A stretch of DNA of 64,000 nucleotides, taken from the NCBI GenBank assembly GCA_002900995.3, contig CM035307.1, positions 1,674,001 through 1,738,000 on the forward strand, read 5' to 3'. This document shows, in pieces, positions 11,831-23,649 of this stretch (within the stretch, counting starts at the first letter, position 1; each line of letters begins with the position of its first letter). The position numbers were made by a program, and so were the translations under genes. The DNA comes from Ganoderma boninense. Its lineage: Eukaryota > Basidiomycota > Agaricomycetes > Polyporales > Polyporaceae. The notes beneath the pieces are model-generated. The model saw only the letters and a list, made by a program, of their open reading frames with translations. It did no database searches and was not told where the DNA came from.

Positions 11831-14800
11831 CTACGCCTCAAGCTTGTCCACTATCCGTGAGAGGAGCTCGTTGACCGCGGTCGACCGCGCGTCGTAATAC
11901 GCCGGGTTGCTCACCAAGCGGCGTGCCAGGAACGTGAACGACAGCACATCAGCCGCCTGCTGCTTCCCGGCGATGACCCCGTCCTTCCGCCTGTCCTTGT
12001 ACCACGACCGCAGCGTGTCCGTGTCGAACAGCTTCGACTCCAGCGGGAGACCATCGTTGAGGAAGCGAGTAATCGTGTCCTTGCCCTCCGCCTGGCAGAG
12101 CAGGTAGAACCGTCCTGCCCCCCCATGACGTACTGCCTTCCCTTGCATGCGCACGACCTCCTCGAGGGGGTAGTCGCGCAGCTGCCGCTCGTCGCTCCCA
12201 GGCGGGACGTACACGTACTGCGTGCCCATGACCACGACAGTGGTGGCGCGCACGGGCAGCGCCCAGCACGCATCGCGCGGGACGATGAGCACACGCACGA
12301 GTCCCTCTGCATAGAGCTCAAGCAAGAGCAGCCGGTCCGCCTTCGCGATCCCGTCGTGGAAGAACCCGACGCCGCGCGTGATGAAGTCCTTCAGGCCCTC
12401 GTAGTCCTGCAGCCGCGCGAGGTAGAGCTCGAGGCGCTCGATGGAGACGCCGTCAGGCAGGTAGCCCTGCGCAAGCATCTCGAGCGCGCACTGCGTGATC
12501 AGGTCGAGCGCGACGGGCGCACATTGGCTGCGCGACGGCACGAACACAAGCGCGGGCTCCCCAGAGCCGGCGCGGATCGCAGCGTGCGCCGGCTTCGCCA
12601 TCGCCTTGAAGAGCGCGGCGGACTGCGGGATCGTGAAGGTGTGCGTCGCGACCGCGAGTGACTGGTCGCGGTCGCCAGGGCGGAAGCTGTGCAATGTGAG
12701 CGGGTCGACGTTGAGCCACGCGGCGAGGTCGGCGGGGTCACTGAGCGAACTGGAGAGCCCAATGAAGCGCACAGGGTGGGCTTGCGTTGCGTGCAGGAGG
12801 AGCGAGACGCCGAGCTCGTACACCGCGTCGAGCAGCTCGAGGCTCTCGCATAGCACCAAGCGTAGCCGCGATAAAGCCTCCTTGACGTTCGGGCGCCGTG
12901 AAAGTGCCGAGAAGAGGTCTGACGCAGTCACGACTCTAACGCTACGTCTCGAAGGGACATCGAAGAGATGATCTGCTCCAACAAGCTCGACTGAGGTGCC
13001 TGTAGCTCTTCTCGCCGAGCGAAGCTCAGCCCGAAGGTCCAGCGCGATACTTCTTCGAGGCGCCACCACCAGGGCCCATGCGTTATCCGGCGAATTTCGA
13101 AGTGTTTCCCTATGCAATATCCATGAGTATGCGCATGGAAGAGGGCAATCAAACTCTCCGCACCATATCGCAAGTTGGCCAATAATAGATTTACCACAGC
13201 CTGTGGGTGCGCAGAAGAGTGCATGCGATCGAGTTTGGACGATACTCCAATAGACCTGACTTTGAATGGCGTTCAAACCGTGGACCTTGTGAGAGAATAC
13301 CTCCTGCAGAGCGGGGTTTCGAAGGACCGAAAGCGGAAGAAAGGGGATATCGAGGCGGACAGTATGCGATTCGGACCATGTCGGCATGATGAGGTCCTCG
13401 AGGGACACCGGTACCTCTTCTTCCGCCCCTATCCATCGATCCGAGACGTAACGTATTGTAACCGAGGGGGGCGGTTTATCCTTTGGCACCGAGATGACAA
13501 AGTCGATGTCGACGAACGTCGTCGTTTGTCGGAATATGAGGTGAGAAAGCTGCAGGATGTTCGTCCCTTCATGGTCTTCGACCCATAGCCAGAATGGTTC
13601 AACAGACCCATGAATCTTGCTGCTCCAGTTGTAAGCCCGCTCGACTTTGACGGCGATCTTCAAAACGTCCGCGCCAAGAGGCCGTAGGTTGTAGCTGATA
13701 CGCACGGTCGGGAATTGCTTGGCGGCATTCCGGACGGCCGCTCCATGCTTCTCGTTCAGGTGGATGAGTTTTCCCAGTTCTTCAGAACTCATTTCTGCCA
13801 GGTCGAATATGTTGTAGTCATCGGCCCAGCGCTCTAGATTGTGTAGCGTATCCGCTTTCAATCCCTCAAATTGCTTGAGCGGATGTTCATATGGCCACAT
13901 GCGTTTCTCGATGGCCTTGCTGATGCCCATGAGGACGAAGGCGGCGTTTCCCCATTTCCGGGAGATGGCAATCTCGAGGAGGCCACGAGCAATACGGCCG
14001 CCATTCTGGGCAGCGTATGCCTGATCGGAGACGAGCGCAAAATCCTCTGGTCGACACCCCGAGATGTAAGCCTGGAGAAGAATATTGACCTTCCCTGCAC
14101 TGGTATCGGTCCCACCCTAGAATGCATGGTTCATCCTTCGATCTGGATTCCACAACTCTCAGCTTACCTTGACTGTACAGGGGACCCAGTCTGAGTCCAT
14201 GAAATATTTGAGCTCATCCACCTCGTTTTCTCGGACTTGAATTTGATCGAACTGTCACGGCCGTGAGCGAGGGCGTTGTTACTTCATTCCGAGGGTGGAC
14301 TCACCTCCGTACTGTCACACAGCATTGCCAGGACGTCTGCCTCCGTCATCTTCTCTCGGAATTGTTTGATGAAGGTTTCAACCGACTTGTGACGAATGTA
14401 ATACTTCGCGGCGATCCGTCCGAGGTCAGTTATAACCAGACTCCCGGTGTTGCGATCGAATGCAATCATACGAGCTTCAGCGAGTTGCGAAGCAGCAGCG
14501 GTGATCAAGGAATTCCGTTTGGCGCCGAGTGTGGGATCCTGTACTATTTCATCCCAAGGCATGCCTGGGTGAAAGCTCGTGTCACAGGTGGCTTCCATCT
14601 ACGATCTCATTACTTACCGTATTGTAACGGACTCTTCTTCATTCGTACGAAGAGGTACGTGTAACTGAGCCATTGCACCGCATCGTGTGCGTTGGCGACT
14701 GTCCCAAGGGCAATCTCGGCGTTGAGAGCATCGACAATTCCAGCAATGAACCTACGTCAAACTCATGAGTACCATACCATGGCGGATTAAGCATTGTGAC

Positions 14801-17800
14801 ATACTTGGATTCAATCGGTACTTGGGCCGTTACAGCGTCGAGGTAGTGTGTAAGCTTCTCTTCGTTAGTGCAGATGTAACCCACACCACTCGATTCTAAG
14901 CCAGGCCGCCCGGCTCGCCCGAAGACCTGCAGAACGTCCAGGACGGAGAGATCGGTAAAGGCACCTCTCGAGCTGTCGTACACTTGTGTCCCTTTGATGA
15001 CGACTGAGAGGAGGGATTAGCGATATTTTCAGATTACGCTTGTTCTGAACACACCGGCATGAGCAGGCAAGTTGACACCCCACGCCAACGTCGCTGTACA
15101 GCAGAGAACCTACTCAAATGTTAGATTCTCCTCGTTCTGCAACCTTCCACGTAACCCTCACCTTAATCGCCCGAGCTTCGAACATTCGCTCCATCATATT
15201 CCGGTCGTCTCGTAACATACCAGCATGGTGAATACCGAAACCGAGGTCGAAAAGCTGCTTCATCTCCTTGTTCCTTGACTTCCCAATATCTCGACGGAAA
15301 AATTCGAACTGAGGATGGTCCTGACAACTGAATTCCTCTAATGTCCCATCGTTCTGGGCCGTCTCTCTAATAGCCTCGGCGGCCTTTACAGTCTCTTTCC
15401 GCGCGTGCACGAACACCATGACCTGGTGGCCCTCGCGGACGAGCTCTGAGACCTTCTCGTAGACGACGGTGTCCAGATTCTTCCTCGCTGTTGGGCTGTT
15501 GGGCTTACCCTTTACACCGATGAAATGCTGTTCCAGCGGGACAGGTCGGAAGGACGAGTCGAAGTAGAACAGTCCGGTGTGCCGGTTCACACTGCAATTC
15601 AAACATTCAGGGAAAAAATCCCCTAGATGGAACATGAGACTCACCTCAGGAAGTCCGCGACGTCAATGTAGTTGGGCAATGTTGCACTAAGGCCGACTAT
15701 TCGGATGACGGATTGCGAGCTCTCAACCTACTCCTAACTCAGCCAGGAAACAAGACAACGTTGGAATAGTCGATAGGCTTACCTGTCTGAGGGTACGAGC
15801 GACGATGGTCTCAATGACAGCACCTCGTTCGTCATTGAGCAAGTGGACCTCGTCGATGATGAGCAACTTCACTTTCTGGAATAATACCGCGTCAAAGCCC
15901 AAGAATCTCTACATGAATGGTAGAGCGCCAACCGATGCAAGCTCTCCTTCCCCTGTGGGCTTTCGGGTGACGACATCCCACTTCTCAGGAGTGGTGACGA
16001 TGATTTGTGTCTCGTTGATCTCCTGCTTCGTGAGCTGCATATCACCTGACAGTGGTTCAACAAAAGAAACGAAGTAATACAAAATTGAACTCAGAACGTA
16101 CCAGTAAGTTCACGCACGAGGATCGACAACCACTTCAACCGTCTGCCAAGTTTGCGCGTGATCTCTGCCGCAAGGGCCTTCATTGGCGCACTGATAAAAC
16201 GTGAGCCATGCGCAGTCATAGGTGTTGAAAACCATACACATAAATGATCTTGAACTTGTCTCTTTGAACGGCCACAGCCATATTACCAGGAGACGCAGAC
16301 GAATTCAAATGTTGGCTGATGACCCGAAGGACGGTGAGCATAGCAACATCAGTTTTACCCTACAGAACGTGTCAATAAGAGTTAAGCGTCACAAAATCCA
16401 AGGTACTAACGGCACCAGTAGGAGCTGACAGAAGCAGCATTGGTTTAGCATATCGATTGAAAGCAATGCGACGTCACGACAAGCGAAAGGCTCACCGCAT
16501 ACAAGCATGTTCTCGTTTGATTGGTATGCGGTTGGGAATACGATTGACTGGATCCTATTCAGGGACGTGTATCCCTATGAATAGATCCATAAGCAGCGCG
16601 ACCACCACTGCTCTTCTCAGCCTTACCGGGAATGATCCCTTCGCTAAAGGATCGAGTTCGGTCACGAGGATCAAGCGCTCTGATGCTCGTGTTGGGACAA
16701 CTCTTGCAGGTGGAATCGTCACCTCTTCATATTCCTATGGACAGAGTGATAAGTCTCTCAACAAGCACGAAGGACGATATCTGGTCGAGCAAACCTCTTT
16801 GTGTTCCCGAGTCGTGCCCATCGGCAGCATGTAGCGTTGCCCCAGATGTGACAGCACGTTTCCTTGTACGATAGAGGAGGAGGTATATACGTGAGGGAGC
16901 ACCTCAGGGGCATCGTGCTACAAGAGGAACCAAGACCAAGCAAGTCAGATATGGCGACTGCCGTCTGTAAACGTAACTACTTACCGCAGTACCAGTAAAG
17001 AGGGGACGTTCCGCGTTGGCACGCAAAGTCTCCTCCATCCGTCTTCGGGCTTCCAATGGGTTGAATACTTCGGGCAGAGTGACTCCATCTGCGGCACATA
17101 TCAGATGTGAGCGTGCAACGTTGAACTGGTAGGGCGCCGTCCAGCTCAAAGATCTACCTTCTTTTTGCTTTCCTTTACCAATCCCATTGACAGATTCAGG
17201 CTGAGCGTACCGCGGGTCGCCATTCAAGTACAAGGATAGTTCTTGAGCAGCTTCCTGGCGATGCTCAAGCAATTGCATGGATATCTCGATATTGTCGAAC
17301 CCAATTATCTCCACCAGCTCTTCCGATATCGACTCATCGGCACGCGAAGAAGAAAGAAGAGACAAAAGAGATGGAAGGAGGGGCTCGAGTTCAGGTTTCC
17401 TGTGAATGAGAACAAGGCAAAGTGGGTAAATGGGATGAAAACAAATATATTGTTCGAAGTTTACACACGACAAAATAGCAGAAAGCAACGGTCCGTGTGA
17501 AGCCTGACCGGAAGTGCTTGGGGACCCCTTCAACACTTCTAGTACTGTGTCCCATTCTTCGCCCTGCTCGAGATCCGTCCATTCGTCGGGTGGTGAAGTG
17601 GCTAGGCGCATCCATTAGCCAAAGAGACGATGACCGCGTCAAGGTCAGGAGCAGGACGCACTGCTCCCCGCGGCGTTGTACCTGGGAACTAATTATCAGG
17701 CACAAGACAAGATAACAGGAGCGGATGGACAACAGACCTAGCCCATTCGTCAAGGAGGCGTTTGTCACGATCTCCTGGATCTTCAGGCGCGCTAACAATA

Positions 17801-17838
17801 TATTCCAGGTGTTCTGCAAGGGTGGGGGTCGGTGCCAT
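11831..17838 (-). CDS. Slh1/ASCC3-type Ski2-like helicase with degenerate second cassette
   Basis: This is a two-cassette superfamily 2 helicase. The start is the ATG at 17838 ([15 protein letters not shown]) and the stop is the TAG at 11831; there are many introns. Cassette 1 is intact: Walker [18 protein letters not shown] (near 16430/16360), DEVH in [15 protein letters not shown] (near 15850), [30 protein letters not shown] and FGRAGRPG (near 14915). A Sec63 unit follows ([31 protein letters not shown]). Cassette 2 keeps Walker A as APTGCGKS, but DExH is replaced by CESL, SAT by SSS, and QxxGRAGR by RMQGKAVR. The protein stops soon after [11 protein letters not shown], so the second Sec63 unit is missing. 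Slh1/ASCC3 splits stalled ribosomes in ribosome quality control. Because cassette 2 is worn, this could be a specialised paralogue. Confidence 0.85.
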
Positions 17839-18303
17839 TGAGACAACTCAGCAAGCAAATGATACAGCAGTTGGTAAAAAGGCTCTAAGATAGGTATATG
17901 CTGAGCCAGAACAGCAGGAAAGAGGAGAAACCAGAGACGTGCGCTGGAGGAGACTAGAGAGAGGCTGCAGTCCTTGCACTGATGCAGTCACTTTGGTCGG
18001 AGCCGCCGCGCCGGCCGGCAGCGAGCGAGGGCACAAGTACTTATCAGGCGCCTGGCGGCGGGGAAGACGCCCAATTGGCGAAAACATAGCGCCGCCGCCG
18101 CCGCCACTGTATTACTTGCGACTCAAACAGTTTAACCTCCGGGCTTATCGCTCGTCGGGCCCACGAATTCTCTGCTTATCTGCATGACAGAGGTCTAGGA
18201 TGGCCTGTATGCTCACTATATACCGCCCTTACGGCAACGCGGACTGTCCGACTGAATCCCACCGTCGACTCTTGACTTTGCGGTCTCCCCCATATCTTGA
18301 GCC
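17839..18303. promoter_or_regulatory. Divergent promoter region, helicase / purine permease
   Basis: These 465 bases separate two outward-facing start codons, so they must hold both promoters. The region contains a short GCCGCC run near 18091-18105 and a CTATATAC sequence near 18215. I see no coding exon. Confidence 0.5.
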
Positions 18304-20586
18304 ATGTCCGTCCGCTCAGTCACAGCTGAGCAGCCTGAGAAGCACCTCCCTCCTTCGCTCTCTCACTTCCCAGCGTCTTCCAGCCAGTATCCACGGGGTC
18401 TTGGAGGTCGCGTGGAGCACATCAAGCGCAAAGTTACGACGAAGCACGGCTGGCTCGGTGACTATGACTATGCCTGGCTTTGCATGCCCAATCTTCCTTG
18501 GAGACGAGGAAAACAGACAAGGACTGGCCCTCCCTTCTATGCGCTCGACTCAGACCTCCCCGTCGTCCTCGCTGCGGCCAGTGGTCTTCAACATGCCTTG
18601 GCCATGCTCGCTGGGTTGATTACCCCGCCCATCATCTTCGCCAGTGCACTGAGTCTGGATGCGGAGACCTCTGCCTACCTGATCTCCGCGTCACTCATTG
18701 GCTGCGGTGAGTCTCTCATTCTCTTCTAGCAACCCGTTGTCGCGTGTTAATGTGATTATGCTGTAGGTATCCTCAGCTTGGTTCAGCTTTCCCGATTGAG
18801 GTTATTTGGAGGATACTATCTCGGGACCGGCCTTATTTCCGTCGTGGGCACGAGTTTTGCTACTCTCAGCACTGCTAACGCTGTACGTTTTCTTCAACAA
18901 ACTGGCATGCATTCCGAATCTTAACCCACAACAGATATTTAACACTATGTATGCTAATGGAACGTGCCCATCGACCGTTGCTGATGATGGACGGTCACAC
19001 GAGGACCTTGCCCAGATGCATACGGCATGCTATTAGGTGCGTTATGAGAGTGTACTACAAACAATTCCATACTTATCTAGCTACAGGAACGTCGCTCATT
19101 TGCTCGTTCCTGGAAATCTTCATGTCGTTCATTCCGCCTCGCATCCTCAAACGTATATTCCCACCTATGGTCACCGGTACGGTTCGACATGTCTGCAACT
19201 CCCTTCCCTCACGCTGATCGTGTTGTAGGAACTGTGATTGTTATGATTGGCGCTTCTCTAATTGGTTCATCTGGTATACCTAACTGGGGCGGAGGATCTA
19301 ACAGTTGTATGGATCGGCCGTCCTCCGGTATCTTCCAGCTTTGCCCAACCACCCTCGCTCCCCGTCCGCTTCCTTGGGGATCGCCGGAATTCATTGGGCT
19401 CGGCTTCTTGTCCTTCGTCAGCATCATTCTCACGGAGCTTTTTGGCTCGCCTTTCCTCAAGAACATCTCGATTATCGTCGGCCTGGCGGTGGGGTGTATC
19501 GTTGCTGGAGCAGCAGGGTACATCGACGGAAGCTCCATCCAAACTTCCCCCGCGATCACATTCCTCTGGTATGGACTTATTTTCTGGCTGAATGCATATT
19601 CTGACCTTGTGCGCATCTAGGGTACATACCTTCAAAATCCGTGTATATCCACCCGCAATTCTTCCCATGCTTGCAGGTCTACAGTATGTCGCGTTGTCTG
19701 CAATACTGTAGCGTCTTGCTGACGTTGGCTCTAGTTTCTCTTGCTATGGAAGCGATAGGTGATATCACTGCCTCCGCAGAGGTTTCTCGCGTCGCGGTCG
19801 TCGGAGAGGAATTTGACAGCCGCATCCAGGGTGGCGTGTTGGTCAGTGTAAGACGACGACATGTACGGCACATCTTTGACCTCTTCTTCCCAGAGCGATG
19901 GCTATCGGTGGATTCCTCTCAGCCCTGTTCACTGTGACACCTCTGTCGATCTTCGCGCAAAACAACGGCGTGATTGCGATTACCCGCTGCGCGAATCGAA
20001 CGGCCGGCCGCTTCTGCTGCTTCTTCCTCATCCTATTCGGTGTCCTTGGCAAGATCTCAGGTGTCTTCCTTGCTAGTGCGTCCTCCGACATTCACAATCT
20101 CTACACATATACTCATTCCCATCCACCGTAGTACCTAATCCTGTCCTCGGCGGGGTCACCACCTTCCTGTTCGCTAGCGTCGCAGTATCCGGCATTCGTG
20201 TGCTGTCGTACAACCGCTTCACTCGCCGGGAGCGGTTCATCCTCGCGTCCGCCATGTCGTTCGGTATCGGCGACTTGCTAGTCCCTACGATCTTCACCCA
20301 CCTCTTCGACGGTGTTCAGAACCCGAACAAGGGTCTCCAGGGTCTCTTGGACTCGATCACCATCGTGCTTTCTACTCCCTGTACGTGTCATCGTGGTTTT
20401 GTCGTGGGTCGGCGCTGAAGAATTGGCTTCGCAGTCTTGATGTCAGGCATCGTCGCTTTGGTATTGAACCTTATCCTCCCAGAGGAAGATTCAGACGGCG
20501 ATGACGACGACGTTGTGGAAGTTGGAGACGATGTCGAGGCTCACCCACACAGCGTGGAGAAGGAGGTTTCCGTTGGTTCCTCGTGA
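18304..20586 (+). CDS. Purine (xanthine/uric acid) permease, NAT/NCS2 family
   Basis: This is a plasma-membrane nucleobase:H+ symporter like Aspergillus UapA/UapC. It starts at ATG 18304 (MSVRSVTAEQPEKHL) and ends at TGA 20586 with the acidic tail EEDSDGDDDD. Family landmarks are SDLPVVLAAASGLQHALAML, MYANGTCPST, PCPDAYGMLLG, EIFMSFIPPRILKRIFPPMV, GGSNSCMD, EAIGDITASAEVS, and the NAT signature QNNGVIAITR near 19960-19989, where the Q-N-x-G pattern sets purine recognition. About 12-14 membrane helices are expected. One anomaly: between ADDG and TVTRGPCPD (about 18990) the exon needs a one-base shift, probably a lost G. The gene faces away from the helicase and shares a 465-base promoter region with it. 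Confidence 0.92.
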
Positions 20587-20766
20587 TTCTGTTCCATTCT
20601 TCTCGGCACTGCAATCCCGATCGCCTTTCGAATACCACGGCATTCATAGGCCAACTAGTGTACATTGGAATGTCACGATAATTGTTGAAGGTGTTGGAGG
20701 CCATCCTCGTCTCATACTCGCGAACTCCGCCCCCACCGACACCCGACAATGCCAAAGCCCCCAGTT

Positions 20767-22218
20767 CTAATTTCTGATTTTGTCCAGGACCGATTCCGAC
20801 CACTCAACGGCCTTTCCGAGTGGGTTGGGGAACATGATGTCGGCCCAGCCATACTTGGCCCCGAGCCACCAGCTCGCTCCCCCCACCATCAGGACGAAGA
20901 GAACGACTACAACCGCGACGCAAATCCACTTTGCGCGGCTGTACGACTCGATGAGCACCTGCTGGGCCGACAGCGCCTGCTCGGAAAAGCGGAGCGCGGT
21001 CACCTGTGTCGCTTCCACGGCTTCCTTGCGGATGGTCTCCGACTCTTCGATCATGCTCGTGAGCCGCTGCAGCGCCAGACGCAGCCGATCCTCCAGCGCC
21101 CGATAGTTCTCTTGTGCCTCCTCCAGAGTGTCAGCGGGCTCGCGGATGGGATATAAAGTCGAAGGGTCTCGGGGCCATCCCAGGGGGCGTCGTGTACTCC
21201 GACCATCCGGGACTCAAAGGCTCTCCGTAGTGCGCGTTCGCAGCATACGCGCCACCACCCCTCTGATCCCTATCGGCGGCGGCGGCAGCGGCGTTGGGAA
21301 GGGGGAGACACATGGTCAGCATCTGGTCGAGAATGGGGACGCGGTCGAGCGTGAAGCGGGCGTTGGGCAGGAAGCGGGGAAGCACCTTCGTGCCCAGCTG
21401 GTACGCGAGGATGTCCTCGATCTCCCCCGCCGGGAGTCGGCTCCCAGTACCACCCGGGCCTGCGCCGTCACGGTTGTGTCCAGGATGAGGGAAGGCGGAA
21501 GCAAGGCTGGCAGCGCCGTCGAGCAGACGCTGCCGGGTGAAGTGCGGGGGCTGGTAGGTTGCCAGGAACGCGACGAAGGCGGGGAGGTCGTCCATGGTCG
21601 CCGGGAGGTACTCCGAGTGGGGGCTGTCCATGCCGCGTGCGCGGAACCCGACGAGGTTGCCGCACCACCGGACGGCGGCCTGGCAGTGCGTGAGCTGGCG
21701 GGCGGACAGGTTGACGTCGGGCCCGTCGGTGGGCGGCGCGGTGGTGAATGCGAGGTAGAGCGAACTCTCAGACGTCATGGAGTATTGCTCGAGGGGGTCG
21801 GTGCGAACGAGGATGACCTTGAGCGGGCGGGGGATGGCATCTGTTTGGTCGATGGCGCAGCTGAGGTTGACAAGTCTAGGGCGCAGCTCGTCGACGGGGA
21901 AGAGGAGAGCGTTCACGGAACGCGTGCTTGCTCCATCACCGCTGTCTCCGACTGTGAGCGTGCTGGGACGACATTCGTCTTCAACTTTGTGGCGGGGACC
22001 GTCCTAGAGAAGAGACTGAGATTCAGTGACATCGCAAGATGAAATATGTTACGTACGAAAGCTTGGTGGCTCGCGGTACAGTATTGCCCTATTTCGCACC
22101 GCTGACAAGAGAACTGACTGCTTGCTATAGCGCTGCAAGAAGGGTATGCGCAGTAGATAGTGATGCTGTGTGGATGGCCGGAAGTGTGGTCGGATAGGTC
22201 TGCGTTCCAGTCCTCCAT
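20767..22218 (-). CDS. MYND zinc-finger protein with C-terminal membrane anchor, copy 1
   Basis: I do not recognise a named function. From ATG 22218 (MEDWNADLSD; an in-frame ATG at 22422 could extend it) the protein opens with a MYND finger, CAYPSCSAI, FSCQRCEIGQYCTASH, then after an intron HKVEDEC. A conserved body follows (NALLFPVDELRPRLV, CQAAVRWCGNLVGFR, MDDLPAFVAFLATYQ). Then comes a coiled-coil stretch (NYRALEDRLRLALQRL, MIEESETIRKEAVEAT) and a single membrane helix (WICVAVVVVLFVLMVGGASW), with the end at 20767. The coiled-coil part is in another frame from the body; adding one C in the CCCC run near 21175 would join them. The next gene upstream is a paralogue with the same order of parts. 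MYND fingers usually bind proline-rich partners. Confidence 0.75.
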
Positions 22219-22454
22219 ATCTGGGGCACGCAGTACAGGACGGAAGGAGAGTGTGGAAAGGTAAGGCACCTCGTCTGCGTATGCGTCGCTATTTACACGA
22301 TAAATGACAGCGTAAAGAGACTTTATGGTAGTGGAACCAGGGTCTTTGTATCTTGGGTTGAACGCGGACGACACCGTGTCGGGAAGGTCGGAAAAATGGA
22401 TGGAAGGACAAGTTGGATACATTTACGGCGAATGCTCGTAGAAAGGAGACTGAT

Positions 22455-23649
22455 TCACATCAGACCAAACTTGAACAAAGTCAAAGGCCAAAGGAAGAGC
22501 TTGATCAGAGTGAATGGTGCACGAAGAAAGAACAAGAACACCGCCACGAAGAACGAAATAGAGGGTGAAAGGACGAACCGCCACAATCCGTAAGCTCCTA
22601 AGAAAGCCGCAACAATGGTGATGCCTGTCTCCCAGATCGCAGCGCGTACTTCCTCCCGGATGACGTTCTTTAGCATCTCGCTCTGCGCGCCCAATTCCTC
22701 CTCTGGTTGAGCCACTCGACGGGACGTAGTCGGATATTTGGGAGGCACGATCCGCTCGCGGACGACAAACTCAGCCGCGGTGGAGCTGAAGTCGAAGTCG
22801 CTGTCGAAATACGCAGCACGATTATGGCCAGTCGGCCCAGAGAGCATAGCAAGCAGCCCGCTAGGGTTGATGCTACGGATAATTGGACTTCGCGGGAGAG
22901 GCGAGCGATACGTCTTCAAAAAAGCGACGAACTGCGGGAGGTCCTCCATGCTGACGTCCAAGAATTGTGTCGAACTCGCTGAAGGCTCGTAGCTGCGGTA
23001 CCCGATGAGGTTCCCCGCCCATGGCACGCGCGATTGCCCCCGAGTAAGGTGTTGTGCACAGAGATTTGCCGGCTGTGGGGCACTGTCGAAGGGGCCGTAG
23101 TCGCCAAAAGCGAGGAAGAGTCTGCTGGGTGGTGCACTTTGCGACACGGGATTGGCGGGGCCAACAGGATGAGCAGCGAACCCCGAGATGCAAGCTCCAA
23201 AGAGCTTATGCCAATCAACGCCAAGGTAGTCCTCCCCACCAAACGCGCCCTTGTGGTGCATGCGACAGTCAACATGGACGACGCGCGGGATAGTGGCGTC
23301 CACCGGGAAGAGGAGGAAGTCGACCTTGCGCACTTCGACAGGCTGTTGGTGTGAGGGCTGGCTGGAAGGAACACATTCGTCGATGTGGCGTTGGGAATCC
23401 TGTTCGACCACCTAAACATCTGCATATCCAAGCATCCACGAAGGAAGTTACACTCACGAATAAGGCGTGTGCCAGATGACAATAGCTGGCAACGTTGCAC
23501 ATAGGACAAAGGAAGTCCCCGCATACAGGTTTCGAGCAAGGAGGATACGTGCAAACATCCGACCTTCCGGTGGACTGAACACGCGGCCTGGTCATGCTGA
23601 GGGAGGTTGGAAGGATTTCAGACGGGGGGAGGGTAAATGGGGTCGACAT
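22455..23649 (-). CDS. MYND zinc-finger protein with C-terminal membrane segments, copy 2
   Basis: This is a paralogue of the gene just downstream on the same strand. It starts at ATG 23649 (MSTPFTLPPSEIL). The MYND finger reads CTYPPCSKP, DFLCPMCNVASYCHLAH, then across one intron RHIDEC. The body shares FLLFPVDATIPRVVHVDC, RVPWAGNLIGYRSY and MEDLPQFVAFLKTYRSP with the neighbour. The C-terminus has two hydrophobic helices (TGITIVAAFLGAYGLWRFV and ISFFVAVFLFFLRAPF) and ends KFGLM. The neighbour has one helix and a coiled coil instead, so the tails have diverged more than the bodies. The function is unknown. Confidence 0.78.

Noticed and set aside
21128..22042. 304-codon plus-strand frame
   Set aside because: It is the antisense shadow of the MYND gene, whose minus-strand frame has the clear zinc finger and paralogue support.
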